Part shown: piece after piece, positions 21,310-33,600 of the stretch
Layout of the letters: each line of letters begins with the position of its first letter
Position numbering within the stretch: position 1 is the first letter of the stretch
From: Adiantum capillus-veneris
Lineage: Eukaryota; Streptophyta; Polypodiopsida; Polypodiales; Pteridaceae
Direction: 5' to 3'
NCBI GenBank assembly: GCA_014529385.2
Contig: CM043952.1
Location: forward strand, 156,126,057-156,190,056
DNA: 64,000 nt
Translations under genes and position numbers: made by a program
Notes under the pieces: generated by a model
What the model was told of the DNA's origin: nothing
Seen by the model: the letters and a program-made list of their open reading frames with translations, nothing else
Database searches by the model: none

Positions 21310-24249
21310 GCCCTCATGAGCCTAATCTGTAAGCACTCTAATGGATTCATTGGCTTTGATGAATCTCACATTTGGTTTGTTGATTAGAGGATGCCTATCC
21401 TCTAGGTATTATCCCAATCCCCCTGTTGTTGGCATTGCAACATTTTTCATGTCTTTGAGTGGAGTAGAGAACCATAGTGGTGGAGGATTTGTCATGGTTA
21501 ACGCCCACTCAAGATTCTCAAGATAGTCTCTTACAAGCCCAACTTGGCTTAGTGCAACTTATCCCTTTTTCCCCTAGTAAGGTCTCTCAAAAGTCAAGAA
21601 TTTGTGACTCTTTGGTCTCTGGAAACTGGTCTTGGGGTACCCTAAAAGTTTGGATTTAGGAAACCTAGTAAAATTCAACTCTAAAACCAAAACTGGTCTA
21701 GGTGTGTGCTATTGCCCGCAAGCTTTCTTCCTGGCTATACCTGACTCAATTTGGAGTTGCCAATCAAAAGTTAGAGCACTTTTAGTGAACTGCACTTGAA
21801 ACAACATTCAAAACAGTCTCATGACCAGAACACAGGAACTTTGGCTTGTGTCTTGCTCTCCACAAGGTACTTTTAGCTCAAACTTGAGATTTGGGATGTC
21901 CTCAAGTATGTCTACAAGATCATCATGTCAGATGTCCCCACTATGCTGAGGTACATGGATCGCGATCCATGTTCCCTGTCAAATTTTTTTCTCCAAATTT
22001 TGATTGTGTGTAGACAAGGTCATAAGCAGGCTATATACCAATTTTCATGAAATTATGAGGTTGAGGTACATGGATTGTGATCCATGTTCAACCACATCTG
22101 GACTTGTCTTCTTAGGAGCTTGTTCCTGACTATGTCCACAAGCTAAATCTCAAATCCTTTTGGATTTGGCCTTGGTTTGATAGGTCAAATGGCCAACACT
22201 AGGTCTGCACAACGGTTTTCTGTCTGTCACCTATTTTGCTTTCTTTTGACCCAATTTTTCTCAAGTTTTTTCAAAACTAGGCTTGGGGATATGTTTTCTT
22301 GTGTATACACTATTGATCTAGAAAGTTTCAAGTCAAGATGTCACTATGGGAACATGGATCGCGATCCATGTTTGGAGCCCAAAATGACTTTTTCTGGTAC
22401 CATCAGATTCAACATGATTAGGAGGTCCTATGATATCAAAATTTTTGAAAATGGACCTCTAGATTTAAAATTACGTCAACTCTGGCACTTGCACGGAGTA
22501 CTTGGAAATTTTGGGCTTTTGGTTTGGTTTTTGGTATCCAATTTCACTTTTGAAAAGACCACTAGACTCCTTGTGATGGGCTCTAGCTATGATGCAAATA
22601 TGGTATGAGTCTGTGAAAGGAACATGGATCGCGATCCATGTACCTATGTGTCAGATTGCACTGAAGCTTGGCACACAACTTGTCCTTGGTCTCCTAATCC
22701 CTGCTATATGGTTTTTGTGTGATTTAGACTTGTTTAGGTATGGCAAAAATCAATCCCTAAATCTGTTTTAGGGTTTTCCTCTTTGCACTATTTTTGACCC
22801 TTTTCACCCACTTTTTGAACTTTTTTGATAAAAAATCTTTGGGGACTTTTGTTCACAATGGTCTCTGCTACTACAGGCTGGAAAAGTTTCTGCCCAAAAA
22901 TTCCTCAACGGTACATGGATCGCAATCCATGTTCCACCACTTTTGGATCTGAACTTTTGGTGTGCCAATAGCTTATGATGTTTGTAGCTTGCTCCACAAA
23001 TCTTTTTGAATTTGGATCAGTTTTGCCCTACCAAAACTGACTTCTATAGTCTGCTGTGACATTTTTGACAACGTTCTGTTTTTGGCTCTTTTGATCACTT
23101 TTTACAACTTTTTTGCATACGGTTCTTTTAGGAAAGTTATTCCAAATGGTACTAGCTACCTACTCCTCAAATCTCAGCCAAAAAGTTTTCAATTTTTTTT
23201 TCTCATGAGGTACATGGATCGCGATCCATGTTTGGAAGCCAAATTGACATTTCTTGGTACCAATAGAATCAGCGTGTTTACTAGATGCTATGGTATCAAA
23301 AGTTTTAGATTTGGACTCGTTTTTGTCATTCAAAAGCAAGTTTTTCTGTCTGTCCTACGGTTTTTGATTAGTTTCTGTATTTGGCTATTTTGACCAACTT
23401 TTTTTAATTTTTTGACATGCTCCCTTTTGGCAAAGTTGTTCCAAATGATATCAGGGATGTACTTGTCAAATATTAGCCCCAAATGTCAAAAGATACATGG
23501 ATCGCTATCCATGTTTGGCATCATTTTTTCATGAATTTTATTATTTTGGTTCTCTATGCCCTGTAGAAGCCAAATCTCACCCCTTTTTGAATTTGGATCC
23601 CAAAAAGTTGAAAAAATCCAACTTTTGTGTTTGCAATGCCCGTTTTTGTTGTTTTTGCCCTAACAATTAATTCTAATGTGATTTTTGAGTTTTTCCCAAT
23701 GATGTACACTGTAACTGGTCACTTTTTACCAAAAATGGTCTCTGGGGTACATGGATCGCGATCCATGTTCCTCCACAGATTTTGGCCAAACTTTCCAGAT
23801 TGCTTCTAGGATCCACAAATTTTTGAATTTGGATCACTTTTGAGGTCTCTACCATCAAATTTTTAGAATTTCAGAGTTATGGTTATTTCGACCAAAAAAT
23901 GGCTTTCACCCTTTTTTCCCTCAATCTTTTAGTCCAAATTTGATGGTGGTAGTTTCTACTTATCCTACTCTTAAGTATTGAAATGAAAAATGAAATAAAA
24001 ACAAACAAAATGGTACAAAATAAAGTCAAAACGAAAAATGGTACAGCACTCTGAAAGAATAGAGAAAATCGAAGAATGAAATGCTTTTGGTTATCTCACT
24101 CACAACCCTCTTTACCTCTTGAGAATAAACCTAGCAAGTCCTCGACTTCTAGACTCTATCAAGCACTAAACCTCGTGTCTAGATGCTTCACTGCTAAAGT
24201 GTAAATGGAATGGAAGATGCACTAGGTCACTCACCATCTAAGGATCATA
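21310..24249 (-). repeat. untranslated leader of element B with eight 20-bp palindromes
   Basis: About 2.9 kb without a credible gene. It contains eight copies of ACATGGATCGCGATCCATGT at 21953, 22068, 22352, 22622, 22913, 23212, 23495 and 23749 (20 bp each). Five are perfect; the changed ones differ only in the central bases (ATTGTGAT at 22068, ATCGCAAT at 22913, ATCGCTAT at 23495). Spacing is about 115-300 bp. Around most copies the sequence is GG(T/A)ACATGG...CCATGTT, and short segments such as TTTTTGGCC-like and TTTGGATC recur between them, hinting that the leader grew by duplication of about 280-bp units. Function is unknown. Confidence 0.85.
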
Positions 24250-24267
24250 TCCCCAACAGCGGCGCCA
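24250..24267 (-). promoter_or_regulatory. primer-binding site of element B (tRNA-Asp type)
   Basis: The minus strand reads TGGCGCCGCTGTTGGGGA next to the LTR, very like the site of element A and the Athila/Tat-type site. It sets the element direction. Confidence 0.75.
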
Positions 24268-24268
24268 A

Positions 24269-25062
24269 TGTTAGTGGGTCGCCGCGACGGACGTCTGCAG
24301 CGTAGCTTTCTGGCACTAATATAATGTCAATACTAAGGGAAAGTGACTTGGACGGGACACGGAGACTCTTTGAGATGGTCAATCTCAAGAAGTGAACCTT
24401 AACAAACAAACACACTAACTCGACAAGCAAACCAACACTCAATGATAAGGAAAATCCGCCTATGTCCTTTCTCACAGCTCTACGTCATCACGCCATTTCG
24501 GCACTCGGATGGACTTGAAATGCAACGAAACTTTAGGAGGAGGTCTAGGACACCTAGGGGCACTATCCTAGCAAGTCTGGTCGCAATGCGGCAAGGTATA
24601 AAAATCACAATCCATCATGGAAAAGGTCCTAAAAACTGTAACAAAATATGCTAGAAATGTCATCCTATGGTCTAAGAACACTCTCCTATGGTTAAAATGA
24701 CTAAAAACAATGATTTAAGCACTCAAATCTGCAATTACAGCTCATAGACGCGTAGTCGCGAACCACATCAAAACTGACAATGCTTACACTAGAATGAAAG
24801 AGCAAAGGAAGAGGAACAATGATTCAAGTTTTGAAATTGAAAACTGATTACCCATTCATTACTTGCAATGATTACAAGGTGGAGCAGCTCGTAGCTTGAG
24901 CGTACGTACAATAGAGTTTTTCTTCCTCTAAAGATAAGCCTTTTTTTCACATTAAGGTTATTGACATTTATACCTACGGCATTCTAAATGGGCAGTGGCC
25001 AACTCACATGAACCTTTACAAATATCATTACATCATTACAACTCAGGGGATTGACATTCTAC
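24269..25062 (-). repeat. 5' LTR of element B, inner part (794 bp)
   Basis: Starts TGTTAGTGGGTCGCC and follows the 3' LTR base for base in outline until GGGGATTGACATTCTAC, where it is interrupted by the 17.4-kb element. The remaining 120 bp are at 42474-42593. Confidence 0.9.
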
Positions 25063-25416
25063 CATTAGGAAATTTTGGAGGTCATTTTCGAGGGCCTTCT
25101 AAGAAAAATATAATTTTGACTTTCTCTCTCTAGAAAATAGGTGTGGTAAAAGAAATTGTAAACTTGGAATAACCATTTGAAAAGTGCACTTACAAGTAGA
25201 TTTTTGCCACATTGTCATAACGGCCGTGATGATTGAAGAATAAGTCGTTTTCAGTTGCATTTAATGAACGTCCTAGAATTGGAGGGAGTTTCCTGTACAT
25301 GGAATGTATGACTAAAAGAAATAGGATGTATCCTTCCAAACCTGCTCTCTCCTTACTCCCTCACTGTTTGTGCACTGTCCTTAAAGAAATCCTCCCTTTC
25401 TTGCACTATTGCATAC

Positions 25417-25779
25417 ATGGATTCTTCTTCCACCCCCACAAATGTCCTCCTTAAAAAACCCTTCTATCATCTACACATTGACCTGGATCCCCAATATACG
25501 CCACTGTGCAAGCGAGGAAAAAGTAACATCAAAGTGACACCGATCATGACAGAGAGACTCAGAGCAGAGGGAGCAAAACGCTTAGATATTTGGACAAAAG
25601 GATCACTCTATCCATTGAATCCCATGACCAATGCTTTCCCAGCATTTTCAAATCCCACTAACTTATTGACCTTTGCAGATAATGGAGAGAATGGATTGCT
25701 TGGCTATTGTAAAGCTCTAAACAACAAATCAGAAACTTATAAAGACATGGTGAAGCACCAAGAAGATGAGATTCTGTAA
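25417..25779 (+). CDS. hypothetical 120-aa ORF in the TIR element
   Basis: Starts MDSSSTPTNVLLKKPF and ends KDMVKHQEDEIL. It is soluble-looking, with a basic middle (RLRAEGAKRLDIW) and an Asn/Pro-rich segment (LYPLNPMTNAFPAFSNPTN); no signal peptide or membrane helix. I do not recognise a family. It lies 350 bases inside the left terminus, in the place where small accessory or regulatory ORFs of transposons often sit, but it could be chance or an exon. Confidence 0.3.
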   Translation: MDSSSTPTNVLLKKPFYHLHIDLDPQYTPLCKRGKSNIKVTPIMTERLRAEGAKRLDIWTKGSLYPLNPMTNAFPAFSNPTNLLTFADNGENGLLGYCKALNNKSETYKDMVKHQEDEIL

Positions 25780-26214
25780 TGTACCCAACATTTATCCATA
25801 TAAATCATTTCACATATTGTGCAAAGTAATTGAGATTCTCAATTTTGTGAGTCATCATGAGTTTATCAGAGCAATCGGATCAAAAATCAGGTTCAGAATC
25901 TATTTATTTATGATCTTTCTTTATGTGGAACAATAGGTTTATGTGGGAACCTAATCTATGTGTGAAGAAAAAGCTTAGCAATAGTATTTTTAGGAGGTGA
26001 ATCAAAATTATGATACTTTTTGCTTTCTCTCTCTCAAGATAGAATGGGAACTTGTAAGTATAGAGCTTTTAGAAAATCGCGCATAGGATTCGCGAAGGCA
26101 AAAAAAAAAAATTAAAAAAAATAATAAAATAAAATAAAAGAGTCGCGATGACGCGCGAGCTTTTTCTTCTCCTATTCTTGAAACCTCTCAGTATTCTTAG
26201 CACCTCATAGGGCC

Positions 26215-26370
26215 TATATAAAGGACCTTCTCCTCTCACTTTGAACACAGACATCTACGGAAGCGGAAGCTCTCTCGCAACGACGCGCCGGAGGCAGCCT
26301 CTCTCCCTTAACCTCTCACCCTCAAGTCATTTCCATCTCCAATAGTCGACGTGCCGTCTCCCTATTTGTG

Positions 26371-26422
<52 letters not shown>

Positions 26423-26633
26423 ACCAACGCGCTTTTCTTTTCTCCATTCCGAAGCTATGGCCCCGAAGCGTGTAACGCACAGTTCTAAGGACGCCCATGC
26501 CATTGCACCACCAAGGAAGGGGGGAAGAAAGGTGTCAACTCCAAACGTATCTCATGCGGAAGCATCAACCGAAGAAGAAGTCGAAGCCGTCCAACCTCTA
26601 GCACAGGAGTTAGCCACACGCGCTCCAAATCCG
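26215..26633 (+). promoter_or_regulatory. putative promoter, (CT)n leader and first exon
   Basis: TATATAAAG at 26215-26223, then a 240-base leader ending in a (CT)n run (about 26373-26420), then ATG at 26457. The frame reads MAPKRVTHSSKDAHAI and contains a basic patch (PPRKGGRKV, AT-hook-like) before a consensus splice donor CCG|GTAAGA after 26633. It could be exon 1 of the transposase-like gene that starts at 28016, with a 1.38-kb intron, or the remains of a separate insertion. Confidence 0.4.
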
Positions 26634-26904
26634 GTAAGACAAATTTATAATTCTGCATTGCTATTCATGTTTGACTTGGGAAGCTAAGCATAGGGATCGA
26701 ACCCCTTAAAATGTCCGAGAAACCTGATTCTATCACATGAAACAAGCCTATGTTTTCATAGATTAGTGAAAGGACTGTTTGATGAATTGTTACTGTTTGT
26801 TGAATTGTTATTGCTTGATAAGTGGGTTCTGATTGATATGAAGAATTGGTTGATCATGTTTGATAAATCATTTAATGATAAGAATTGTTGAAAGAATATA
26901 TTTT

Positions 26905-27132
26905 GTTCTCGCGGGTAGCGAGATGATTTCGCAGTTAGCGGAGATTAAGCTGAAGTTATCGGCTCTCTTTTGTTCCTCGCGGTTAGCGAGATGCCTCGCG
27001 GGTAGCGGGATGCCTGTTGGTTAGCAAGATACCTTGCGGTTAGCGAGATGGGAAGGTTGCGCAATTCGCGGTTAGCAAATAAATCCTTTGCAAAGGCTCT
27101 GTTGGTTAGACAGAGGAAGTCCGCGGGTAGCG
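26905..27132. repeat. degenerate short repeat CGCGGTTAGCGAGATG
   Basis: The motif TCGCGGGTAGCGAGATG and variants recur about eight to ten times in 230 bp (for example near 26910, 26934, 26975, 26995, 27020, 27036, 27066, 27120), in the same direction, with irregular 15-35-base spacing. The core is GC(G)GTTAGCGA. It falls in the presumed intron after exon 1. Function unknown. Confidence 0.6.
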
Positions 27133-28015
27133 GACGGCAAACTCATGAGAAATTAGAAAAGTTATTTTTGTTGAATAATAAGGTTGTTACATTAGACCTT
27201 ATTTGAATTGTTTTGGTATTGTTTGAAGGGTTGTATAAAAGAACCCGTGTTTGGAACTAAATAAGGAACACTGTTTGTATATGTTAAATAGTGTGGTAAA
27301 AAGGGTGAGTGCGGTGTGGAAAGTGGGGACCGGCTCAAGTTGCCGGTCAAGGATATGTGTACTAGATTAGTCGAGTACTTTTCACTTTGTCTCAGTTAAT
27401 TAGAGATTTATCTCATGTCATATTTTGGATTTAAGGATGGCGGCCGTGCCTCTTAAACGTGGGGAAAAAGGCGTTGTTTTTGGATCCTTAATGTGTGAAA
27501 CGGATTTCTTCTCTTATAATGTAGGATCTAGAGTCCATAGAACCTTTAACCTCATCGACTTGGCTTGTGGCGTAGGGTCTTGCAACTACGAACATAATAG
27601 GTGGAAGTCTTCTTCTCTTTCGTTGCTCGTATCCTTGCTTCGCATTATCGGAGTAGGGTGTCGTCAACGGATTTAGAGGATAAAGAAGGCTATCTTCCAA
27701 GTCGCCCCGATCGTTTAGGACGGGGACCTTATAGATTCAGAGACTTTCAAACTTGCATCATGAGGACCAAAAGACTGTAATGCAACGCACACAAGAATCA
27801 TAGGTCTTGCGAACAAAGTTACGGTCATTACAAAACAAAGAGACAATGTTAGGCACTCGTGTGTGAAAGAAGAAACTACGGAATCTTGAAACGTTGAAGG
27901 TAGGCTCTGGAGGCCTTAAGAAAAGAATCCAAGCATTGAAGTGAGCATTATAAACTGTCTAATTAATTTAAATAAATCTAAGTTTTTGTTTATTTTAGTT
28001 ATGATTTCTTTGTAG
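27133..28015. other. no recognised gene; presumed intron or insertion remnant
   Basis: Mixed-composition DNA with CCGGCTCAAGTTGCCGG (a small inverted repeat, about 27331) and short frames on both strands (27425-27676 plus, 27488-27700 minus) that overlap each other and look like chance. Ends at a consensus acceptor TTTCTTTGTAG at 28015. Confidence 0.35.
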
Positions 28016-30104
28016 AGAATCCATCTATCCAGACAAAGAAAACACAAACCCGAAGGCCAATGTAGGAAAGCAGTTAAAGACATTGATAACTAGTGGTCTT
28101 GCAAAGGATATCATGCGTGACAAAAAGTTTAAGATTTTTCAACGGGATGTCGTTGACAGATTCATTTCAAAGAATGCAGTGCCTGCCAAGCATATACAGG
28201 GTACATTGGACTCCCTTGGAGCTAGTAAAAGAGGTTACTCAGCTATTCAACAATCTAATATCTCTTCCATGTTTGTGAAGAAGGGAATAAAGTCTAAGCT
28301 TTTACCAATAGCTGCAAGTGTTTGGAAGGAAAGACTCTAGCTCAATAATGAACAGACAGACTTCATTGGATGTCCATTTCATATTCAAGGTATTTATAGC
28401 TCATAGGGAACTATTGTCACTTATGATGAGTACAACAATATCTTCATGGACCCGACTTTGTTGCAAACTAGAATGGTAGAGTTCTACAATATCAGATTCG
28501 AAGAGATAGGTGGTGTTCTACATTTTGTTTTGAAACTAGATGAGTGTGAGATTCTTAAAGATAAGAAGCTAGAGCGAATTACAATCACATTAATGAATAG
28601 GGCCCTTTCCAAATGTCCCACTGATGACCCTTCATACTTCAGTGTTCAATCAGAAACAAACATATGGTGGCTTGATGCATTTTAGGTAATCCACTTATCT
28701 CCAATTTTGCAGCTCTAGCAAGCCCTCTATTGTACCTAAATTTTAGATTTATATTTCATATCTCATAAGGATTGATCTTGCAGGTAAAGAAAGAAGACCA
28801 TGAAATTTTATTTTGGGTGTTCCATCAAACCCCTATTCCAGATATCATTGATAGGCAAATGAATCGAGGAGAGGTATTGGCTGTAGATGGGAAAGGAGAC
28901 TTTCAAGTTCAATGGCATCTTGCAGATGACCTCAAAACATTGAAGTGTATGTATAATTGTGGAATGGGTGCCATGGAAAAGTCTCCATGCTTGTATTGCA
29001 TGGAGCCTGCAAAAGTGATGGACCCAAAGTGGTGGCGAAAGGCTCCTACTCGTCACAATCAAGACTCTAATTTCCGACCAGTCCTGGATATACGACTTGT
29101 TAATGTCCATATTTGTACAATGCATGGTCTCTGCCGAATTGTAGAGAAGTTGGTATATCTGTACATTGGGTTTGCTTGGAAAATCAAAAAGTCATATGAA
29201 CGACAAGTCGCTCTAGAGGCTTTGGAACTAGTTTTCTCAAATATTGGTCTACATGGGGGCAATGTGAAAATCAAGAGGGACGAAAAAAGTTCAACCAATG
29301 AGAAAAATGAACCATCCGAAGGTGGGGTCAAGGCACACCGTTTTCTATCTAAACCTCAAGGTATGAAAGATGTGAAGCTAACAAAGCGAGGGAGAGTATA
29401 TCACTCTACTTACATTAGCAAAGTTGAGTATATGCACTGGAAAAAACTTCATTTAGCACTGACAGACCAAGAGCCAACAACTTGCAATGCAAAGGGTCAT
29501 GTGTGGCGCTCCATTGACAGGTTATTTCAAATGTGTGAGAATGATGATTGGTTGCACGATAATCTCAGCAAGTTTAAACAGAACCTTTAGCTAGTGAAAA
29601 AATCCTTCAAGACAGCATGGATTGACACTGAAATCACTCATTACATATTAAATTCAAAGCACCTCAGATAGTCTTAGTACTAAGTTTGTGTTTAAATTTC
29701 TAAATAAATTTCTTCTTTTGCAGCACATTATTTTTAATCATTTGCCATACTTCATCCAAAAGTATGGGAATCTAGGTATATGGAACACCCAGGGCCTGGA
29801 GAAGTCTCATTACATGGCTACAAATGCCTACTTCAGACACACATAGCATGGAGGCTCTCAAAATAAGGCAAACAGTCTGAAGGAGTTATTTCAGTGGTTT
29901 TATTATCGCAGAATCATTCATCGCATGCAACAAAATCAAGTATTGGCCTCTTCAACAACCGTACCGGCAATCAAACATTTGCAACTTCAAAAAAGAAAGC
30001 GAGCAGACGCATTCAACAACTCAAGTGCTCTTGAAACTCAAATCACGTGGAGAGAGACAATGCAATATGCAAATCATCGGTGGAACAAGAGAGTTAGAGT
30101 TTAG
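28016..30104 (+). pseudogene. transposase-like gene of the TIR element (multi-exon, broken)
   Basis: Exon A begins after TTTGTAG at 28015 and is coding in one frame to about 28680 (YPDKENTNPKANVGKQ, GASKRGYSAIQQSNI, LHFVLKLDECEILKDKK) with TAG at 28338 and again near 28404. Exon B (28783-29590) begins after CTTGCAG: DGKGDFQVQWHLADDLKTL, a Cys pair SPCLYCMEP, MHGLCRIVEKLVYLYIGFAW and a basic Lys-rich segment. Exon C (about 29724-30104) begins after TTTGCAG: GLEKSHYMATNAYFRHT, a TAG where Gln would fit, HGG, SLKELFQWFYYRRIIHR and a basic C-terminus. Spaced acidic residues (LDE, LADD, GLEKSHY) could form an RNase-H-type DDE centre; that is inference. Its position at the left end of a TIR element supports a transposase. 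The family is not one I can name. Confidence 0.5.
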
Positions 30105-30591
30105 ATGATCGGATGTACCATAAATGCATGTAGAATTAAATTCAATATGTACCACAACTATTTCAACATTTTGATGATTTGCAAATATCATTTGGAACCT
30201 TGCCCCTGTATCTCATCATTAAATGTTTTCCATACTCTAAGAGTTCAATAGGGTTTTCTTTCCCTAAAGATAATGCCATTGCTGTGTATGTTTAGTAATA
30301 TACTGCACGGCTCCCAGTATATCCTGGCGAGTAACCAAAACATTCTCTCCCAAAAACCTTGTCGATGAGGATAACTTTGTCAGCATTGGACCACCTAAGA
30401 AGCGAGATAATGTCTTGAAAGCATAAGTTGCAGTATTCCCCTCTTGTGACATTCTGTTGTGGAAGATTAGGATGGGTGCCTCACATAAACTAAGAAGATA
30501 TTGTCCTAGAGCTGCATCCCTACCATGCAACTGTCTTCTTCGACGATGAAGAAAGTCGTCCTTTTTAGCAATCCATGACTGTAAACAAAAG

Positions 30592-30593
<2 letters not shown>

Positions 30594-30676
<83 letters not shown>
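30594..30676. repeat. (GT)n(GA)n microsatellite at the LINE 3' end
   Basis: (GT)n to about 30623 then (GA)n to 30676, followed by GATAGATAGATTTTAT. On the LINE strand this is ATAAAATCTATCTATC(TC)n(AC)n, so the repeat may be the LINE tail rather than poly-A. Confidence 0.7.
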
Positions 30677-30681
<5 letters not shown>

Positions 30682-33600
30682 TAGATTTTATTATCGTCCT
30701 CGGAGGTCAAATATGACCTATGGGACCAAAGTTACATGTGATGTAGTATGTGTATGGCTGATGAGTGACTCTCGATGCTCCAAAATTGTAGTGATGAGAG
30801 TCGCAATGGAGAGCCCACACTTTGGCTGGGAGAGGAAAGTGTGTAGGTCTAAGTTATGGCTGAAAATGTGAGAGAAGCAAGTTCGGATGTGATCAAAAGC
30901 TGAGCACTCTAGTAGTGTGTGGTACTCAGACTCTCAAACTTGCAGTGAGCATAATGTGCACAATCGATTTGACTCTTCTCCATTGCCCCAACGCCCTATC
31001 TCGCATCGAAGGAAATGGGAGCTAAGCCGAATTGCTGCGATAGTGCGTATCGCGGACAAGGGAATAGGCTCAAGCATGTAAGTGTGAGTACGGTTTCCTC
31101 TCTCAGCGAAGAACATGGTTTTGTAGTTGGGGGCAATATAGGTGGTGTAATGTATGAAGCGTGACCCACCGGATTTCTCCCAAGCCGTAATACATTGGCG
31201 TTGTAGAAAAGCTTCATTCACTTGAGAGTCAATTGAAGCATCATGTAGCAAGTGTAATGCATCCCATCTCCCAAACCACTTCTTTATGTCTTGCATCCAT
31301 CCCGTGCTCAAGATCTTGATTTTATGCGTCTTTTGAACTTTTTTGCTTGCTTCCCATGCAATTGTAGGAAGTCGATGTGAGGGGTTTTGACGCATCTTTA
31401 TCATGTACTCCACAACCCTTTCCATGCCCATAACCTCAATTGGAAGAGATCCCGACTCAAGAAGTAGGATCATATATGGTGTTTGTGTCTTAACTTGGAG
31501 AAAGTTTGTAAGAAAACGCTTTTGGACATTCTCAAACTCTTTCCAAGTAGACTTTGAGATGCTTCCGCCCCACACTTCAACTCCATAAAGAAGAACCAGT
31601 GTCACCAATGCATCAAAAAGATACTTCTTGAGAACCCAACACTTGATGTTTCCCGCATTACACATGTTCTCAAATGCATAATATGCTCTCTTCCCCGCTT
31701 CCAAACGACGCATAGCACATTCATGCCACTTGTGATTGGATGGAACCTCAAGGCCAAGGTGCTTAAAGCTCTCAACAACTTCAAGTGTCTCGTTGTTGTA
31801 CACAATGCATGGCTTCTCCTTATGGTTGGTTTTCACAAGCATAACCTTTGTTTTGGATTCATTTACAATCAGCCCACTATGCAAGAAAAAGTTCTCAAGG
31901 ACAACCATAAGCTTTTGTGCATCTTCTAAAGTGTGTGCTAGAAGCACTACATCATCCGCATACAACAAAAGCATGATTATTGCATTGCAAATAGTGACCT
32001 CTTCAATGCCTTCTTCTTGCATAAAGTCAAGTACCATTTGTTCCAATTGATCGATGCATAGACCAAAGAGAGTTGGTGACAATGGACATCCTTGTTTAAC
32101 CCCAATAGTGCTTACACAAATTGCTGAAATTTCTCTTCCCATGCGCAATTGACAAATCACCTTCTCATAGATTCGAGAAACCGCAAGCATAAACTCACTT
32201 GGCACTTGGAGTTCTTCCATCCTTCTCCACAAATTTTTATGTGGAATCATATCAAAGGCTTTCTTAAAGTCCATAAAACAACAATACAATCACTTGCCTT
32301 TCAACCGACTTTCCTCCATGAGAACACGAAGAGTGACAAGATGATCAATGGTGCTATGGCATCGACGAAAACCCGCTTGTCCCTTTGCACGCTTGTCATT
32401 CTCTTCAGCCCAATCACTCAATTTCATCTCCATTATGCACCCAAACAACTTTGCCATAAGAGACCCAATCACTATAGTCCGGTAGTTGTTTACATTCTTT
32501 ACATCCCCTCCTTTATGCAAAGGCTTAACCCAATTAGTACTCCAATCATAAGGCATACCATGTTGAAGTGCAAGGTTGAACATATCACACATCCACTCAT
32601 GGGTAAAATCTCCCGTCCATTTGATCATCTCCGGCTTGATACCTTGAAGATCTCCCGCTTTGCGAGTGGCCAACTTTTCAAGCCCACCGCATACATCCTC
32701 AATAGTAAAAAAAGACGCAATACATGGGAGTGAACCATAAAATGGCATTTTTTCAGTATTTGCTTGCTCATATAATTGCCTACAATGTGTGTACATATCC
32801 ACTAGACTCAAGTTACCAAAATTCTCAACCCGCTTGCCTCTCAAGTTTCTCCAAAATCTTCCACATGCATGTGCCTTTTCTTGGACTTGAAATTCTTGTT
32901 GCTTTACTTCCCATCTTCTTCTCTTCTTTCGAATCAATGCCTTGTATGTATGCAAATGACTTTGATAGTTGTCTTTGTCCATAGTTGCATCAAGCTTTAT
33001 CAAGGACTTTCGAGCATCTTGAAATTCTTTATCAAACCACCTTTTGCGTGATCTATCTTTGTTGATACCATGGAGATGCTTTATGGCAAAGCATTCTTCC
33101 GCACAAGAACAAATAGCTTTCTTGAAAGCTTCCCATTTAGTTTCCAATGGTGCATCACATTGAAGCTTTGTCATCCATAATTTTTGCTCAACCATTTCAA
33201 TGTACATTGGTGCCCGTTTGAAATCCATACATAGTGATAACTTCTCTTTCCTTTGGCTGAGATTATCATGCTTAGTTGCTTCTCCATATGAAAGGTCAAT
33301 ACATAAGGTGCGATGGTCGGATTCCGGGGTCCATTGACCGAACATAAAACTCTTTATGCGATACATGATGGCTTCAGAGAGTAGAATATAGTCAATCACA
33401 CTATCCCCATTATGTCTCCTACATGTAAATCCATTGGTTCCACTCCCCAAAGGTACACCATTGGCAATGAGCATACCCGTGCTATTACACATGTGTAAAA
33501 GTAACTTTCCATAGTGATCTGGCTCTTTCTCATCCATTGAAGTACGATCATACAAGTGAACTTCCTCCAACTCCCTTGAAATGTATGGCATATCAAATTG

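Noticed and set aside
21953-23768. CRISPR-like or tandem-repeat reading of the leader palindromes
   Set aside because: Spacing is 115-300 bp and irregular, the repeat is a perfect dyad and it lies inside a well-delimited LTR element.
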